Positions 30,900-39,853 of a DNA stretch of 64,000 nucleotides are shown piece by piece. A model generated the notes under the pieces. It was not told the origin of the DNA. It did no database searches and saw nothing but the letters and a program-made list of their open reading frames with translations. The translations under genes and the position numbers were made by a program. This stretch comes from Bacteroidota bacterium (GTDB lineage: Bacteria; Bacteroidota; Bacteroidia; Bacteroidales; JAADJA01), in contig JAHLKX010000002.1 of the NCBI GenBank assembly GCA_020444515.1, forward strand, positions 62,001 to 126,000, written 5' to 3'. How positions within the stretch are numbered: the first letter of the stretch is position 1; every line of letters starts with the position of its first letter.

Positions 30900-31640
30900 T
30901 CAGTCTTTGTTGTTTGAATTGGCTGTTGAAGCATATTTCCCAACCAACATGGCTATAATTACAGCAATATAAATTTGTCCTGCTGTGCTAATGAACGTAG
31001 CCATGGCACGTGAGAAAGGTAATTGGGGTATCACATCACCATATCCCAATGTTGTCATGGTAACAAATGTAAAATAAGTATAGTCCTGGGCAATCGGATT
31101 TTCAGCAGGAAATGAAAAGGCCGTGGGCTCCAGGATCATAGCTATGGCAACCCAGGTTGTAAACAAAAGTCCCAGCATTAAATAACCATTGATCGACTCA
31201 AAAATGACACTTGAATCTGCTTTTTTACTTTCGGCAATTTGAATAATTATTTTGATAACAATAAGCTGAAAGAAAATAATATTAATAAGCGTGGAAAAGA
31301 GATTGAGCCATTCAATACTTATTGCATAAGCTACCCATTCGGTAATGACAGCAATGATGGCAATGGAAAAAATGGTCTTTCTCCAGGAATTAAGGGCAAA
31401 TACACTGATCAAAAATATGAGAGAAAAGGTGATGGCATTCAGAATTTTGTGGATTTCAATGGGAAAGAAAGGGATCAGAAAAATAAAGAAGATATTCAAA
31501 AACAATAGTAAGCCATTACTTATCTCTGGAATATGTTCGTCAAGCTTCTCAAACAGGCTCATAAGCTGAATTTTATTCAGACCAAATTTACGCATTATTC
31601 TGTTTTCCAATCCAGCCAAGATGCGTATGCTTGAAATCAT
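30900..31640 (-). CDS. Two-pore-domain-like/voltage-gated-like potassium channel family protein
   Basis: Selectivity filter TMTTLGYGDVIPQ with flanking TM helices; start may be at 31640, 31595 or 31562. Confidence 0.82.
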   Translation of the reverse strand: MISSIRILAGLENRIMRKFGLNKIQLMSLFEKLDEHIPEISNGLLLFLNIFFIFLIPFFPIEIHKILNAITFSLIFLISVFALNSWRKTIFSIAIIAVITEWVAYAISIEWLNLFSTLINIIFFQLIVIKIIIQIAESKKADSSVIFESINGYLMLGLLFTTWVAIAMILEPTAFSFPAENPIAQDYTYFTFVTMTTLGYGDVIPQLPFSRAMATFISTAGQIYIAVIIAMLVGKYASTANSNNKD

Positions 31641-31956
31641 CGGAATATTTTAAACCGTATCCAAATACGCGATCAAGAGCACTGTGTGCCAGTAATATAA
31701 GACCAGCAAAAAGCAAAGGTCTGATTGACAGGTAATAGCCAGCCAGGCCAATCAAAATAGCCAAACCCTGATGATGAACAAGATTATAGAGAAGGGCCCC
31801 CAGTTTTGTATTTACAGAGTAACCGATCATACTGAGGTCGGGTACCAGAAAAAATAACAAAAAGATCCACCAGGCATATCCAAGTTCAAGGTTAATCATG
31901 AAACAAAGAATCAGAATTCCTGCATTTTCAAGTTTGATGAGTTTGTTCATATGCAA
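31588..31956 (-). CDS. DUF4260-like small membrane protein
   Basis: LVPDLSMIGYSVNTKLGALLYNLVHHQGLAI and AHSALDRVFGYGLKYSDDFKHTHLGWIG, as in DUF4260 proteins. Confidence 0.75.
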   Translation of the reverse strand: MHMNKLIKLENAGILILCFMINLELGYAWWIFLLFFLVPDLSMIGYSVNTKLGALLYNLVHHQGLAILIGLAGYYLSIRPLLFAGLILLAHSALDRVFGYGLKYSDDFKHTHLGWIGKQNNA

Positions 31957-32159
31957 TGATGTTTACCATATAATATACCAAGTCAAAATGGGCAAATTTG
32001 TTTATTAAAGATCCACATTTTCCATAAGAAATCGGTATTTTCGACACAGTTTCTGAAATTTCCGGAACCATCCTTGTCAACAGATAAATTTTACATAAAT
32101 TTACTTGCGCTTAATAAGAGCAACATTTTCAAATTGTATTTTATATAAAACCAGACATT

Positions 32160-33767
32160 TTGTACAGAATAGAATCAAAAATTGACGTGCATTCCCGGGA
32201 GTTTAAAAAAAACAGGGAGGCATTTTTAAAAATTTTGGAGCAATACAAAGCCAACCTCGAAAAAGTTAAAGTCAGGGATGACGAGAGTTCAGTGATTCGA
32301 CATAAAAAGCGGGGCAAGCTTTTGGCTCGTGAACGCATCGACTTATTGATCGATCCCAATACTCCTTTTCTGGAACTAAGCCAATTGGCGGCTTTTGGTG
32401 CTCACGGTAATCAATTTCCATCGGCAGGGATCATTACAGGAATCGGCATTGTTCATGGTAAAGAAACCTTGATTGTAGCCAATGATGCAACGGTAAAAGG
32501 TGGTACTTACGTTGAAGAGACCATCAAAAAACATGTCCGTGCCCAGCAAATTGCTATCGAGAATCGCCTGCCATGTGTCTATATGGTCGATTCAGGGGGG
32601 ATTTTCCTGCCCGAGCAAGCCAAAGTATTTGCCGATCGTTTTAATTTCGGGCGTTTTTTTTACAACCAGGCCCAACTATCGGCCATGGGCATACCGCAGA
32701 TCGCCATTGTCATGGGATCGTGCACCGCCGGAGGGGCTTATGTGCCTGCCATGAGCGATGAGACGATCATTGTGAAGAAACAGGGAACCATCTTTATTGG
32801 CGGACCTCCATTGGTCAAAGCGGCGACGGGTGAAGTGGTAACACCCGAAGAGTTGGGTGGTGCTGATGTACACACTTCCATCTCTGGTGTTGCCGACCAC
32901 TATGCTGAAAACGATCAGCATGCCATTCAGATCTGCAGGAATATTTTCCAGACCCTTGAAATGAGTGACAGGCAACCGCTTGACATCTCACCTGCAGAAG
33001 ATCCTTATTATGATCCTGAAGAACTATATGGCCTGGCTCCCATCGATTTCCGGAAACCGATAGATTCCAAAGAGATCATTGCCCGCATGGTAGATGGAAG
33101 CCGGTTTCATGAATTTAAATCACGCTATGCTCCGACGCTGGTTACCGGATTCGCCAATATCATGGGCTACCCGGTTGGGATCATTGCCAACAATGGTGTC
33201 TTGTTTTCAGAATCATCGCTTAAAGGCGCCCATTTTGTGGAACTTTGCCAGGTTAGAAAAATTCCCCTGCTGTTCATGCAAAATATAACCGGGTTTATTG
33301 TTGGTAAGCAATATGAACATGGAGGCATAGCAAAAGATGGCGCCAAGTTTGTCCATGCGGTAGCCAATGCCAATGTTCCAAAGTTCACAGTGGTTTTTGG
33401 AGGTTCATTTGGTGCCGGTAATTATGCCATGGCCGGCAGGGCTTATGATCCACGCCTGTTATTTATGTGGCCCAATGCACGGATCTCCGTGATGGGAGGT
33501 GAACAGGCTTCCGGTGTGCTCATCCAGGTAAAGGAGGAACAACTGGCCAAAGCCGGCAAGGAACTCGATCCCAAAGCAAGGGAAAAGCTGAGGGCCGAGA
33601 TTCTGAAAAAATACGATGAGGAAGGATCACCCTATTATAGTACTTCCCGCCTCTGGGACGACGGGATCATTGATCCGGTGGATACCCGTAAGGTAGTGGC
33701 TATGGGTATTGCTGCTTCACTCAATCAAAAATTTCCTGAAATGAAAAATGGTGTCTTCAGAATGTAA
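32160..33767 (+). CDS. mccB: Methylcrotonyl-CoA carboxylase carboxyltransferase (beta) subunit
   Basis: [71 protein letters not shown] start predicted. Confidence 0.9.
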   Translation: MYRIESKIDVHSREFKKNREAFLKILEQYKANLEKVKVRDDESSVIRHKKRGKLLARERIDLLIDPNTPFLELSQLAAFGAHGNQFPSAGIITGIGIVHGKETLIVANDATVKGGTYVEETIKKHVRAQQIAIENRLPCVYMVDSGGIFLPEQAKVFADRFNFGRFFYNQAQLSAMGIPQIAIVMGSCTAGGAYVPAMSDETIIVKKQGTIFIGGPPLVKAATGEVVTPEELGGADVHTSISGVADHYAENDQHAIQICRNIFQTLEMSDRQPLDISPAEDPYYDPEELYGLAPIDFRKPIDSKEIIARMVDGSRFHEFKSRYAPTLVTGFANIMGYPVGIIANNGVLFSESSLKGAHFVELCQVRKIPLLFMQNITGFIVGKQYEHGGIAKDGAKFVHAVANANVPKFTVVFGGSFGAGNYAMAGRAYDPRLLFMWPNARISVMGGEQASGVLIQVKEEQLAKAGKELDPKAREKLRAEILKKYDEEGSPYYSTSRLWDDGIIDPVDTRKVVAMGIAASLNQKFPEMKNGVFRM

Positions 33768-33773
33768 GGATCC

Positions 33774-34562
33774 ATGATGAAAGAATTTCAAACCATAAAA
33801 TTTGAATGTAGTGCATCCATTGGTATTATCTGGCTCAATCGACCAGATATACACAATGCATTCAACGATGTGATGATCGCCGAGCTGACCGATTGTTTCC
33901 TCGAAATTGAAAAAATGAAAGATATCCGTTTGGTGATTTTGCGCGGGAATGGTAAATCATTTTGTGCCGGTGCCGATCTCAATTACATGAAAGGTATTGC
34001 GAAGTTTGGATACAAGGAAAATTATGAAGACGGTAAAAAACTGGCAAGGCTCTTTACAACGGTATACAACTGCTCATGTCCCACACTGGCAGTTGTGCAT
34101 GGCGCTTGTTTTGGTGGAGCCAATGGATTGATAGCTGCGTGTGATATCGTTATCGCTGAAGAAAATACCAAATTTGCCTTCAGTGAAGTGAAATTGGGAA
34201 TAGCTCCAGCCACCATCGGACCCTTTGTTTTAAAAAGGACCGGAGAATTCAAGGGGAAAGAGCTGATGATGACCGGAAGAAGATTTACGGGAAAGGAAGC
34301 TGAAAAGGCGGGTTTGGTAAATCGCATGGTTACTGAAAATGAACTGGAAGATGTTGTGACAGGTTATATCAAAGAGTTCAAATCTGCAGCACCGGGAGCG
34401 GTTAAAGCAACAAAAGAAATGATTGTAAAGGTGATGAATGAAGGCGGGTCCGGAATCACCGAATACACCGCCGATCTGATTGCCGGACTCCGCGCCTCGG
34501 ATGAAGGTCAGGAAGGGATGGCGGCGTTTTTGGAAAAAAGAAAGGCGGATTGGAATCGTTAG
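33774..34562 (+). CDS. liuC: Enoyl-CoA hydratase family, probable methylglutaconyl-CoA hydratase
   Basis: GKSFCAGADLNYMKGIA, VHGACFGGANGLIAACDIVIA; position between mccB and mccA. Confidence 0.85.
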   Translation: MMKEFQTIKFECSASIGIIWLNRPDIHNAFNDVMIAELTDCFLEIEKMKDIRLVILRGNGKSFCAGADLNYMKGIAKFGYKENYEDGKKLARLFTTVYNCSCPTLAVVHGACFGGANGLIAACDIVIAEENTKFAFSEVKLGIAPATIGPFVLKRTGEFKGKELMMTGRRFTGKEAEKAGLVNRMVTENELEDVVTGYIKEFKSAAPGAVKATKEMIVKVMNEGGSGITEYTADLIAGLRASDEGQEGMAAFLEKRKADWNR

Positions 34563-34645
34563 GAGGTGAGATTGTTAATTGTTAAATTGTATTATTGAAA
34601 TTGAATCTTTTATAATCTAATATTTTTTTAACCAAAATTTGTAAA

Positions 34646-35020
34646 ATGGAAAAGTATTTAAAGCTTGAAGATATTTCATCTTACAATATTTCATTTGATC
34701 TCAGTAATTATGTTTGGGATATTGTAATAAAATGGGACAGTTTTGCAAAATATTCCATAGGAAAACAATTTGTTGATGCAGCCGATTCCATATCTGCAAA
34801 TATTGCTGAAGGCTTTGGAAGATATTTTAAAAAGGATAAAATTAACTTTTACAGATATGGTAAAGGTTCTGCAGTTGAAAGTGTCGACTGGAATAATAAA
34901 GCAATTAAAAGAGGATTGATCTCGCATGAACAATTTACATACATTGATAAAATACTTAATGAACTACCACTGGAAATCAACAACCTGATAAAGTATACAA
35001 ACGATAAACTCAAATATTAA
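34646..35020 (+). CDS. Four-helix-bundle protein (23S rRNA intervening sequence protein-like, TIGR02436 type)
   Basis: 124 aa; FVDAADSISANIAEGFGRYFKKDKINFYRYGKGSAVE signature. Confidence 0.85.
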   Translation: MEKYLKLEDISSYNISFDLSNYVWDIVIKWDSFAKYSIGKQFVDAADSISANIAEGFGRYFKKDKINFYRYGKGSAVESVDWNNKAIKRGLISHEQFTYIDKILNELPLEINNLIKYTNDKLKY

Positions 35021-35113
35021 ATGAAATCGATTATTTATCAATTAACAATTTAACCGTTTAACAATTTAACCATTCATTTTGGTTTAAAGAGATAAAAAAC
35101 TCAAATTATACAA

Positions 35114-37120
35114 ATGAAGCTTTTCAAAAAAATACTCATCGCAAACAGAGGCGAAATTGCCGTTAGGATTATTTATTCGGCCCATGATCTTGGAATAGAA
35201 ACAGTAGCCATTTATTCATCTGCTGATGAGGAGGGTCTCCATGTGGAAATGGCTGACGAAGCCTATAGTCTCGGTGGTAGTATCGAACTAAGTGAAACCT
35301 ATCTCAATATTGACAAAATTATCAATATTGCCAAAAAATCAGGTGCTGAAGCCATTCACCCTGGTTATGGTTTCCTGGCCGAGAACCCGGCATTTGTTGC
35401 AGCCTGTGAAAAAGCCGGAATTATTTTCATCGGGCCCAATACCAAATCCATCCAGTTGATGGGGAATAAGATCGAGTCAAGGGCTTTTGTGAAAAAGATC
35501 GGCATTCCAATGACCGAAGGCATTACTGGTGACGTGAAGACATTGCAAAAAAAAGCCGGAACGATTCCTTTGCCGATTTTGGTGAAAGCTGCTGCAGGAG
35601 GCGGTGGAAAAGGGATGCGGATTGTAAAAGATTTGAAAGATTTACCGGATATCCTTGAAAGTACCAGTCGCGAAGCCAAGTCCTATTTTGGAGATGCATC
35701 CATTTTCATTGAAAAGTATGTGGTGGAACCCCGTCACATTGAGATACAGGTGATTGGCGATAATCACGGAAATGCTGTGCATCTTTACGAGCGGGAATGT
35801 TCCATCCAGCGCCGTTACCAGAAGATCATCGAGGAGTCTCCATCACCGACATTAACACAGGAGGTTCGTGAAAAAATGGGGGCCGCTGCCGTGAAAATTG
35901 CCAAAGAGATCGGATACAACAATGCCGGAACGGTGGAATTCCTGGTAGATAAAGATTTGAACTTTTATTTCCTCGAGATGAATACCCGTGTGCAAGTGGA
36001 ACATCCGGTAACTGAAATGGTTACAGGCATTGACATTGTTCGGGAACAAATCCTTATTGCAGCCGGCAATCCCCTTGGTTTTGAACAGGAAGAGGTGACT
36101 CAGTTTGGACATGCCATTGAATGCCGGATCTATGCTGAAGACCCTGCCAATAATTTCCTACCATCACCGGGTGATATGTCGCTGTACCTTGAACCCGAAG
36201 ATGATGAGATCCGCATTGATACCGGAATTGAGGAAGCAACAACCATTCATAGTTTTTATGATCCTATGATCAGCAAAATGATCATTTGGGGCGAGGATCG
36301 AGAAATGGCCCGGGAAAAAATGATCCATGCCTTGCGGGAATATACGGTCCATGGGATCAAAACAAATATTGCATTTTTGACACAGGTATTGCAGAACAGA
36401 GCCTATATCGACAATAAGATCTCCACCAAATACTGCGATGAACACACCGATGATCTGATCAATCTGATTGAAAAAGAAAAAGCAACGATTGATCCCAATC
36501 TGCCAGCTTTGGCTTATCTCGTCTATGGTTTTCACGAAGACCTGATTTACCCGGATGAAGAGGTCTATAATGTTTGGAAGGAGATCGGTTACTGGCGCGA
36601 CCTGATGGATATCAAAATGAATGTTGATGACAAGATCCTTTCTGTCAGAATTTTAAAAGAGGGACACGGAATCATCCGGTTTAATATTGCGGGTAAAACC
36701 TATGGATGTGAGTTACGATCCATGCAGGAGAATATTTTAGAACTCATTGTTGACGGCCATCTGATGATATTTTATATCTCACGGGATAAATTGGGTCGTG
36801 GTTTTGTGAGCCTGAACGGACATATCTTCACGGTGATGCGTTTTGATGTGCTTCCCTCGGAAGATTTTTTCGGGGCACTTGAAATTGGTGGAAAAGATGG
36901 TGCTGAAATCGTATCACCCATGCCGGGAAAGGTGATTAAGATCAATGTCAAAAACGGAGTTAAGGTGAAGAAAGGCGATATCCTGATGGTAGTGGAAGCC
37001 ATGAAGATGGAGAACAACATCCTCAGCCCGAAAGACGGCAAAGTGGAAAAGATAAACGTAAAAACCGGGGATATGGTGGATGGTAGCAGGGAGTTGGTAT
37101 CACTTGTAAGTGAAAATTAA
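35114..37120 (+). CDS. mccA: Biotin carboxylase/BCCP subunit of methylcrotonyl-CoA carboxylase
   Basis: KILIANRGEIAVRII, KAAAGGGGKGMRIV, EMNTRVQVEHPVTEMVTGID, C-terminal biotinyl site VVEAMKMENNI. Confidence 0.9.
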   Translation: MKLFKKILIANRGEIAVRIIYSAHDLGIETVAIYSSADEEGLHVEMADEAYSLGGSIELSETYLNIDKIINIAKKSGAEAIHPGYGFLAENPAFVAACEKAGIIFIGPNTKSIQLMGNKIESRAFVKKIGIPMTEGITGDVKTLQKKAGTIPLPILVKAAAGGGGKGMRIVKDLKDLPDILESTSREAKSYFGDASIFIEKYVVEPRHIEIQVIGDNHGNAVHLYERECSIQRRYQKIIEESPSPTLTQEVREKMGAAAVKIAKEIGYNNAGTVEFLVDKDLNFYFLEMNTRVQVEHPVTEMVTGIDIVREQILIAAGNPLGFEQEEVTQFGHAIECRIYAEDPANNFLPSPGDMSLYLEPEDDEIRIDTGIEEATTIHSFYDPMISKMIIWGEDREMAREKMIHALREYTVHGIKTNIAFLTQVLQNRAYIDNKISTKYCDEHTDDLINLIEKEKATIDPNLPALAYLVYGFHEDLIYPDEEVYNVWKEIGYWRDLMDIKMNVDDKILSVRILKEGHGIIRFNIAGKTYGCELRSMQENILELIVDGHLMIFYISRDKLGRGFVSLNGHIFTVMRFDVLPSEDFFGALEIGGKDGAEIVSPMPGKVIKINVKNGVKVKKGDILMVVEAMKMENNILSPKDGKVEKINVKTGDMVDGSRELVSLVSEN

Positions 37121-37620
37121 GATTTTACAATCGGAACCTCTTCACCAACTGTCTCTTCCAGGAACATTCTCAAAGCTTCCATATGATCCTTGGCCTTGTA
37201 TTGACCGTATTGAGCGGCACCATAAGCAAAGGCCATTCCTAAGATTCCCAGCGGGATACTCCATAAAAATGGGGCATCCATCCCCAGAAAAAACTGGATG
37301 ATACCGTATGCACTTCCCAAAAAAGCGGAAGTGAGGATACCGGTATAAATGAACATGAACATGGTCCAGATTTTAGGCTTTGGTCCAATCACACCATAAA
37401 TGATGGTTTCACCATCTTCTTCCCTTGCCCATACATGCAGTTCCGGTGACCAGTAATGCTGCATTGAATCAGGAAAACGGATGAAAGCATGCTCCTGTAC
37501 GACCTGACCTTCAAGTACATCATTGTTTTCCTGGATTTGCTGACGGAGCTTATTCAGAATGTCGCTGGAGGATTCTTTAGATACGATCCGGCACCGGGGC
37601 CTGAGTCGGGTAGTAGCCAT
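37117..37620 (-). CDS. Hypothetical membrane protein
   Basis: 167 aa with two TM-like segments; stop overlaps the mccA stop by 4 nt on the opposite strand. Confidence 0.7.
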   Translation of the reverse strand: MATTRLRPRCRIVSKESSSDILNKLRQQIQENNDVLEGQVVQEHAFIRFPDSMQHYWSPELHVWAREEDGETIIYGVIGPKPKIWTMFMFIYTGILTSAFLGSAYGIIQFFLGMDAPFLWSIPLGILGMAFAYGAAQYGQYKAKDHMEALRMFLEETVGEEVPIVKS

Positions 37621-37837
37621 AAGTAATGGGTAATGATTTGATTAGCAAAAATAAATCATTTGCGGCAATAAACATTGATAAATGTATATTTGTTCATAAT
37701 ATACAATTTCATGGTGTTTTCGTGATAAATGTTTCTGGCACCGATGAAAAAATGCAAAAATTGCCATGCTGAACGCTTGTGTTTTCAGTCTTTTTCCTAA
37801 TTTAGAGGGTTTTTATTCCTAACCTTAAAATATAACA

Positions 37838-38986
37838 ATGGATTTTGATTTAACCGAAGAGCAACGCATGATCCGCGACACCGTCAGGGATTTTGCCGAA
37901 CGAGAAATTAAACCAGTAGCTCATGACCTGGATGAAAAAGGGGAGTTTTCCTATGACCTCACACGAAAAATGGGTGAGTTGGGGCTGTTTGGAATGTATT
38001 TGCCTGAAAAATACGGGGGACAGGGTCTTGACACCCTTTCTTACATTATTGCTGTCGAAGAAATTGCACGCATTGACGGATCCCAGGCCGCTACCCTGGC
38101 TGCCCATAATTCACTGGGAATTGGCCCGTTATATGAATATGGCAACGAAGAACAAAAAATGAAGTACCTGCCAAAGCTTTGCACCGGTGAAGCGCTTTGG
38201 GGTTTTGGTTTAACTGAGCCCAATGCCGGATCCGATTCAAGAGGTACCAAAACAACCGCTGTGCTCGAAAACGGGGAATGGGTGATCAATGGATCAAAGA
38301 TATTTATTACCAATGGTTCCTGTGATATTTCTATTGGTTCAACGGTGCAGGCTGTGACAAAAACTCACACCGATGGCAAAAAGGAATTTACAACCATTAT
38401 TGTTGAACGCGATACACCCGGTTTCAAGCAGGTGACCATGCATGGCAAAATGATGTGGCGTGCATCAGATACGGCTGAACTTTATTTCGATGACTGCCGC
38501 GTTCCGGAGGGGAATCTGCTTGGTAAAGTGGGTGAAGGTTCCCACATTATGTTACATACGCTTGATAGCGGACGCCTTTCCATTGCTGCTATGGGACTCG
38601 GATGTGCTCAGGGGGCCTTTGAACTTGCCCTCCAATACGCTAATGAAAGAAAACAATTTGGTAAACCCATTTCAAAATTCCAGATCAATGCTTTTAAACT
38701 GGCAGATATGGCGACCAAGATCGAACTGGCCCGCAATCTTCTTTATAAGGCTTGCTGGCTCAAAGATGCCGGGAAACCTTATGGTAAAGAAGCCGCTATG
38801 TCGAAATTATATTGTTCTGAAATAGCAAAAGAAGTAGCGGATGAAGCAGTTCAGATCCATGGCGGTTACGGCCTGATGAAGGATTATGATGTTGAACGTT
38901 TTTATCGTGATCAGCGTTTATTGCAGATAGGAGAGGGAACTTCGGAAATCCAGCGATTGGTCATCTCAAGATACATTGGCTGCTAA
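37838..38986 (+). CDS. Acyl-CoA dehydrogenase of the leucine cluster
   Basis: MDFDLTEEQRMIRDTVRDFAE, LTEPNAGSDSRG, IHGGYGLMKDYDVERFYRD, IGEGTSEIQRLVISR. Confidence 0.92.
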   Translation: MDFDLTEEQRMIRDTVRDFAEREIKPVAHDLDEKGEFSYDLTRKMGELGLFGMYLPEKYGGQGLDTLSYIIAVEEIARIDGSQAATLAAHNSLGIGPLYEYGNEEQKMKYLPKLCTGEALWGFGLTEPNAGSDSRGTKTTAVLENGEWVINGSKIFITNGSCDISIGSTVQAVTKTHTDGKKEFTTIIVERDTPGFKQVTMHGKMMWRASDTAELYFDDCRVPEGNLLGKVGEGSHIMLHTLDSGRLSIAAMGLGCAQGAFELALQYANERKQFGKPISKFQINAFKLADMATKIELARNLLYKACWLKDAGKPYGKEAAMSKLYCSEIAKEVADEAVQIHGGYGLMKDYDVERFYRDQRLLQIGEGTSEIQRLVISRYIGC

Positions 38987-39840
38987 TGGAAAAAATCAAA
39001 ATAGTTGAATCCCCGCGCGATGCCATGCAAGGCCTTACCCGTTTTATCCCCACGGAGGATAAGGTGCGATACATCAATGCCTTATTGCGGGTTGGATTTG
39101 ATGTGATTGATTTTGGAAGTTTCGTATCGCCCAAAGCCATTCCACAGCTTGCGGATACGAATGAAGTAGTGAAAAAACTTGACCTGTCCTCGACCAATAC
39201 CAGGTTGCTGGCCATCATTGCCAATAGCCGCGGTGGAGCCGATGCAGCAGCGTTTGACGAGATCACTTACCTGGGTTTTCCTTTTTCGATTTCTCCTACA
39301 TTTCTGAAACGGAATATCAATTCGACAGTTGAGAAATCAGTTCAAACCGTGGATGAACTAATGGAGATCTGTGTTAAAAAGAACAAAGAGTTGGTGGTCT
39401 ACATTTCAATGGCTTTTGGCAATCCTTATGGTGATGAATGGAATCCCGAGCTGGTTGCTGACTGGGTGCAACGACTTTATAACATGGGTGTTCGGACCAT
39501 TCCTTTATCGGATACGGTAGGAATTTCCAGCAAGAAAAACATTAACACCTTGTTTTCAATGCTCATCCCTGCATTTCCCGATATTGAATTTGGATTTCAC
39601 CTGCATACCACCATACGTCACTGGTATAAAAAAGTTAATGCTGCATTTGTGAATGGTTGCAGATCATACGATACCGTGATCAATGGTTTGGGGGGTTGTC
39701 CGATGGCCGAAAACCGGATGGTGGGAAATTTGAGAACAAGCAACCTTCTGGAATATCTCGAAATCAATAACTTCCCTGTTTCGATCGATGATGATGCTTT
39801 TAACAAAGCTTATGAACTTGCATTGGAAATTTTTCCATAA
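38986..39840 (+). CDS. liuE: Hydroxymethylglutaryl-CoA lyase
   Basis: ESPRDAMQGL, PLSDTVGISS, FGFHLHTT, NGLGGCPMAENRMVGN; 1 nt TAATG overlap with the upstream gene. Confidence 0.87.
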   Translation: MEKIKIVESPRDAMQGLTRFIPTEDKVRYINALLRVGFDVIDFGSFVSPKAIPQLADTNEVVKKLDLSSTNTRLLAIIANSRGGADAAAFDEITYLGFPFSISPTFLKRNINSTVEKSVQTVDELMEICVKKNKELVVYISMAFGNPYGDEWNPELVADWVQRLYNMGVRTIPLSDTVGISSKKNINTLFSMLIPAFPDIEFGFHLHTTIRHWYKKVNAAFVNGCRSYDTVINGLGGCPMAENRMVGNLRTSNLLEYLEINNFPVSIDDDAFNKAYELALEIFP

Positions 39841-39853
39841 ATAATACTTTTGA

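Noticed and set aside
34646-35020. Four-helix-bundle gene as Avd of a diversity-generating retroelement
   Set aside because: No reverse transcriptase, template repeat or variable repeat seen nearby; more likely a solitary IVP-like gene.
32160-37120. Propionyl-CoA carboxylase assignment for the biotin carboxylase pair
   Set aside because: Beta-subunit motifs and neighbouring hydratase/HMG-CoA lyase fit methylcrotonyl-CoA carboxylase better, although the substrate is not proven.
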